Notes under the pieces: model-generated
Seen by the model: only the letters and a program-made list of their open reading frames with translations
Database searches by the model: none
Told to the model about the DNA's origin: nothing
NCBI GenBank assembly: GCA_002435365.1
Contig: DJMM01000050.1
Span: 47,758 to 57,779, forward strand
Direction of reading: 5' to 3'
Length of the DNA stretch: 10,022 nucleotides
DNA from: Ignavibacteriales bacterium UBA6490
GTDB taxonomy: Bacteria; Bacteroidota; Ignavibacteria; Ignavibacteriales; Ignavibacteriaceae
Part shown: piece after piece, positions 8,530-10,022 of the stretch
Position numbering within the stretch: the first letter of the stretch is position 1
How the letters are laid out: the number at the start of each line of letters is the position of its first letter
Translations under genes and position numbers: made by a program

Positions 8530-9540
8530 ATGAAGATCCATAAATCACTTTTTGCGTTATTGTTCTTATTAAATACATCCCTTATATTTTCCCAGGTGGA
8601 CCTGAACAAGACCGCACAGAGCACCATGAATTTCCTGCTGGTCGGGCCCTCTGCCAGGGCTGCTGCATTGGGTGAAGCTTTAACTGCTGCGGGTTCCGGT
8701 TCCGAAGCGATGTTTTATAATCCCTCGGGATTAACTGACATGCAAAAAGATTTTGACATTAACCTTAACTATACAAAATGGGTGGCCGACATACTATACC
8801 TGAGTGCCGGTGTTGCCTGGAATCTTGATATAATCGGAGTGGTGGGAGTGAATTTTCTTACAGTCGATTATGGAGTGATAAATGGTACAAGTTTGATTTA
8901 TCCATCTGAATCTCAATTTTATCCTCTTGGTTATAAGGAAACCGGTGAAGTAGGCAATGTAGGGGCTTATGCAGTCGGCCTTTCTTATGCACGGGCAATT
9001 TCTGAAGCTTTTTCCATAGGCGGTAATATCAAGATTGCCGGGCAGAACCTTGGTAAAAATTATTTCGGCACAACTGAAAAAGAAAATAATGCTTCCAAAC
9101 TGGTGTTTGATGCAGGAGTAAAATATAAAACAGATTTTAAGGAATTCACATTTGGAATGTCCATACGAAATTTTTCCACAAACATTAAGCGGGAAGAGAT
9201 CGATGAACAGCTGCCCCTGCTTTTTTCGCTCGGAGCATCAGTAAATCTTATTGACTTTATTGATGATAATCCCGCAGGGACAAATTCCCTGCTGCTTGCA
9301 CTTGATTTCCTGCATCCGAACAACTATACCGAAAGAGTTAATGCAGGGCTTGAATATAAATTCCTGAATATGCTCTCTGCCAGGGCGGGTTATCAGACCA
9401 ACCGCGACCTTGCATCCTGGTCGGCGGGACTTGGTTTTAATTCATCAATTTCAGATTATGATTTTGAAATAAATTACTCCTACTCGAAATTTGATTTCTT
9501 CGATGACGTGCAGAGAATTTCCCTGCATTTCTCATTCTGA
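8530..9540 (+). CDS. PorV/PorQ-family outer-membrane beta-barrel protein
   Basis: Member of the PorV/PorQ family (FadL-like barrels). The best-known member, PorV (LptO), shuttles T9SS cargo from the translocon to the cell-surface attachment machinery. A signal peptide spans residues 1-21, with cleavage before Gln22. The family signature is present: LLVGPSARAAALGEA (36-50), then AMFYNPSGL (60-68), where the NP-[SA]-GL motif is diagnostic. The rest alternates barrel strands with short turns and ends in the strand ISLHFSF, with the terminal Phe expected for BAM-assembled barrels. The length of 336 is normal. It lies 17 bases after the FN3 protein gene and is probably the last gene of the operon. 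The family is expanded in Ignavibacteria-like genomes (from memory), so this copy need not be the housekeeping PorV. It may be dedicated to the neighbouring tailed proteins (inference), or be a passive channel like FadL. Confidence 0.88.
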   Translation: MKIHKSLFALLFLLNTSLIFSQVDLNKTAQSTMNFLLVGPSARAAALGEALTAAGSGSEAMFYNPSGLTDMQKDFDINLNYTKWVADILYLSAGVAWNLDIIGVVGVNFLTVDYGVINGTSLIYPSESQFYPLGYKETGEVGNVGAYAVGLSYARAISEAFSIGGNIKIAGQNLGKNYFGTTEKENNASKLVFDAGVKYKTDFKEFTFGMSIRNFSTNIKREEIDEQLPLLFSLGASVNLIDFIDDNPAGTNSLLLALDFLHPNNYTERVNAGLEYKFLNMLSARAGYQTNRDLASWSAGLGFNSSISDYDFEINYSYSKFDFFDDVQRISLHFSF

Positions 9541-9551
9541 AATAATATTAA

Positions 9552-9576
9552 TTAACAGAATCGTTCGATTGGTTAA
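9552..9576. repeat. Imperfect inverted repeat after the PorV-like gene
   Basis: The outer arms TTAAC and GTTAA and the inner arms AATCG and CGATT are separated by a 2-by-1 mismatch, with TT at the centre. As RNA this gives a weak AT-rich hairpin starting 11 bases after the stop codon, with no T-run behind it. As DNA it is a near-palindrome that could be an operator for the downstream gene. Either role is a guess. Confidence 0.35.
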
Positions 9577-9616
9577 CATCGTTGCTGCTCGTTCGTTTCA
9601 ATTCTAATAACAATAA

Positions 9617-9621
9617 AAGGA
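9617..9621 (+). promoter_or_regulatory. Shine-Dalgarno AAGGA for the last gene
   Basis: AAGGA, extended by neighbouring purines, lies ten bases before the ATG at 9632. The nearer ATG at 9621 hits a stop after four codons, so it cannot be the start of the long reading frame. Confidence 0.55.
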
Positions 9622-9631
9622 TGGTAATACG

Positions 9632-10022
9632 ATGAAAAAAAATCTTCTGACTATTCTGCTGTTGGCCGGACTCCTGCTTCCGACCAATATATACGGTCAA
9701 ATTCAAAGTAATGGAACAGGGGGCGGTGACTGGAACACCGGCACAACCTGGCAAGGAGGTGTGGTTCCGGATTCATCGTCTAATGTTGTAATTCTGGGAA
9801 CAGATTCTGTTTTCCTTACCTCTGAAGGACGCTGCCTGAACCTGACCATGAATGCTGCAGCAATACTTAACGTGAATTCTTCAGGATTGTCCATCCCCGG
9901 AACATCCTGGAACCTGGATCAGACCAGTACAGTTTATTTTGTAGGACCTACTACCGTTCAAAGCGATCCGGTTTACGGAAATCTTGTTTACGGAACTTCT
10001 TCCAACGGCGGAGTATCAACAA
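9632..10022 (+). CDS. Secreted surface protein, N-terminal part only (cut by window end)
   Basis: The first 130 codons are present and open to the window edge. The signal peptide is clear: MKK, a Leu-rich core, then IYG with cleavage before Gln23. The mature start reads SNGTGGGDW, then TTWQGGVVPDSSSNVVI and a VFL strand. This matches the opening of many T9SS-exported FCB proteins, in which a 'W..G..P...D.V.I' beta module, similar to the G8 pattern, begins a long beta-helix or adhesin-like protein. YGNLVYG near residues 115-121 fits the 'Y.NL.' turn repeats of such proteins. A sorting tail would be expected beyond the window. No enzyme motif is seen. A 91-base spacer separates it from the operon, so a link to pectin use is uncertain. 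Confidence 0.7.
   Translation, partial: MKKNLLTILLLAGLLLPTNIYGQIQSNGTGGGDWNTGTTWQGGVVPDSSSNVVILGTDSVFLTSEGRCLNLTMNAAAILNVNSSGLSIPGTSWNLDQTSTVYFVGPTTVQSDPVYGNLVYGTSSNGGVST

Larger units (their letters stand above)
49..9540 (+). other. Probable five-gene operon for pectin degradation and uptake
   Basis: Five genes on one strand are separated by only 15, 32, 14 and 17 bases, with no terminator-like hairpin between them. They combine two pectin-backbone enzymes (PL9, GH28) with an outer-membrane importer, a large secreted protein and a PorV-like barrel. The operon may begin upstream of the window, since just 48 bases precede the first gene. Transcriptional unity is inferred from spacing alone. 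Confidence 0.7.
9541..9631. other. Intergenic spacer, likely operon boundary
   Basis: At 91 bases this is the longest gene-free stretch in the window and the likely break between the pectin operon and the next gene. It holds an imperfect inverted repeat (9552-9576), a repeated TCGTTCG heptamer (9561-9567 and 9589-9595) and the Shine-Dalgarno of the next gene. I see no clear Bacteroidetes-type promoter (TAnnTTTG) and no U-tract after the repeat. Confidence 0.5.

Noticed and set aside
9552..9580. Rho-independent terminator
   Set aside because: The stem is AT-rich and interrupted, the central loop is too tight for the full inner stem, and no T-run follows.
9548..9894. Minus-strand open frames across the spacer and the start of the last gene
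   Set aside because: The plus-strand frame from 9632 has a Shine-Dalgarno, a clear signal peptide and a known beta-module opening, so the opposite frames are incidental.

Overview
The window comes from a member of the FCB (Fibrobacteres-Chlorobi-Bacteroidetes) group, most likely an Ignavibacteria/Melioribacter-like lineage or a close relative. The sequence evidence is a type IX secretion (T9SS) type A tail of the 'NFPNPFNPST' style, a PorV/PorQ-family barrel, a TonB-dependent receptor with an N-terminal carboxypeptidase-regulatory-like domain, AT-rich start regions that mostly lack a Shine-Dalgarno sequence, and signal peptides that all end just before a glutamine. The phylum is an inference; no marker gene is present.

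Layout: all six genes are on the + strand. Five lie in a tight run (49-9540) with gaps of 15, 32, 14 and 17 bases, so they probably form one operon. In order they are a family PL9 pectate lyase with a T9SS tail (49-1530), a GH28 polygalacturonase with no sorting tail (1546-2955), a 1107-residue TonB-dependent receptor (2988-6311), a 728-residue secreted protein with a fibronectin-III-like domain and a divergent 'VPNPY' C-terminal tail (6326-8512), and a PorV/PorQ-family outer-membrane barrel (8530-9540). A 91-base spacer holding an imperfect inverted repeat follows. Then the start of a sixth secreted protein (9632 onward) runs off the window end.

How the genes may work together (inference): the lyase, exported by T9SS, cuts polygalacturonate outside the cell. 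The receptor imports oligogalacturonides across the outer membrane, and the GH28 enzyme trims them in the periplasm. No SusD-type lipoprotein is present. The FN3/VPNPY protein and the PorV-like barrel occupy the positions beside the receptor where a SusD would be expected. This SusC/D-independent pectin-use arrangement is the most interesting feature of the window. No regulator, inner-membrane transporter or uronate catabolic gene is visible here.

The window has no RNA gene, mobile element, CRISPR array or convincing intrinsic terminator that I can support. There is no gene-free stretch longer than 91 bases.
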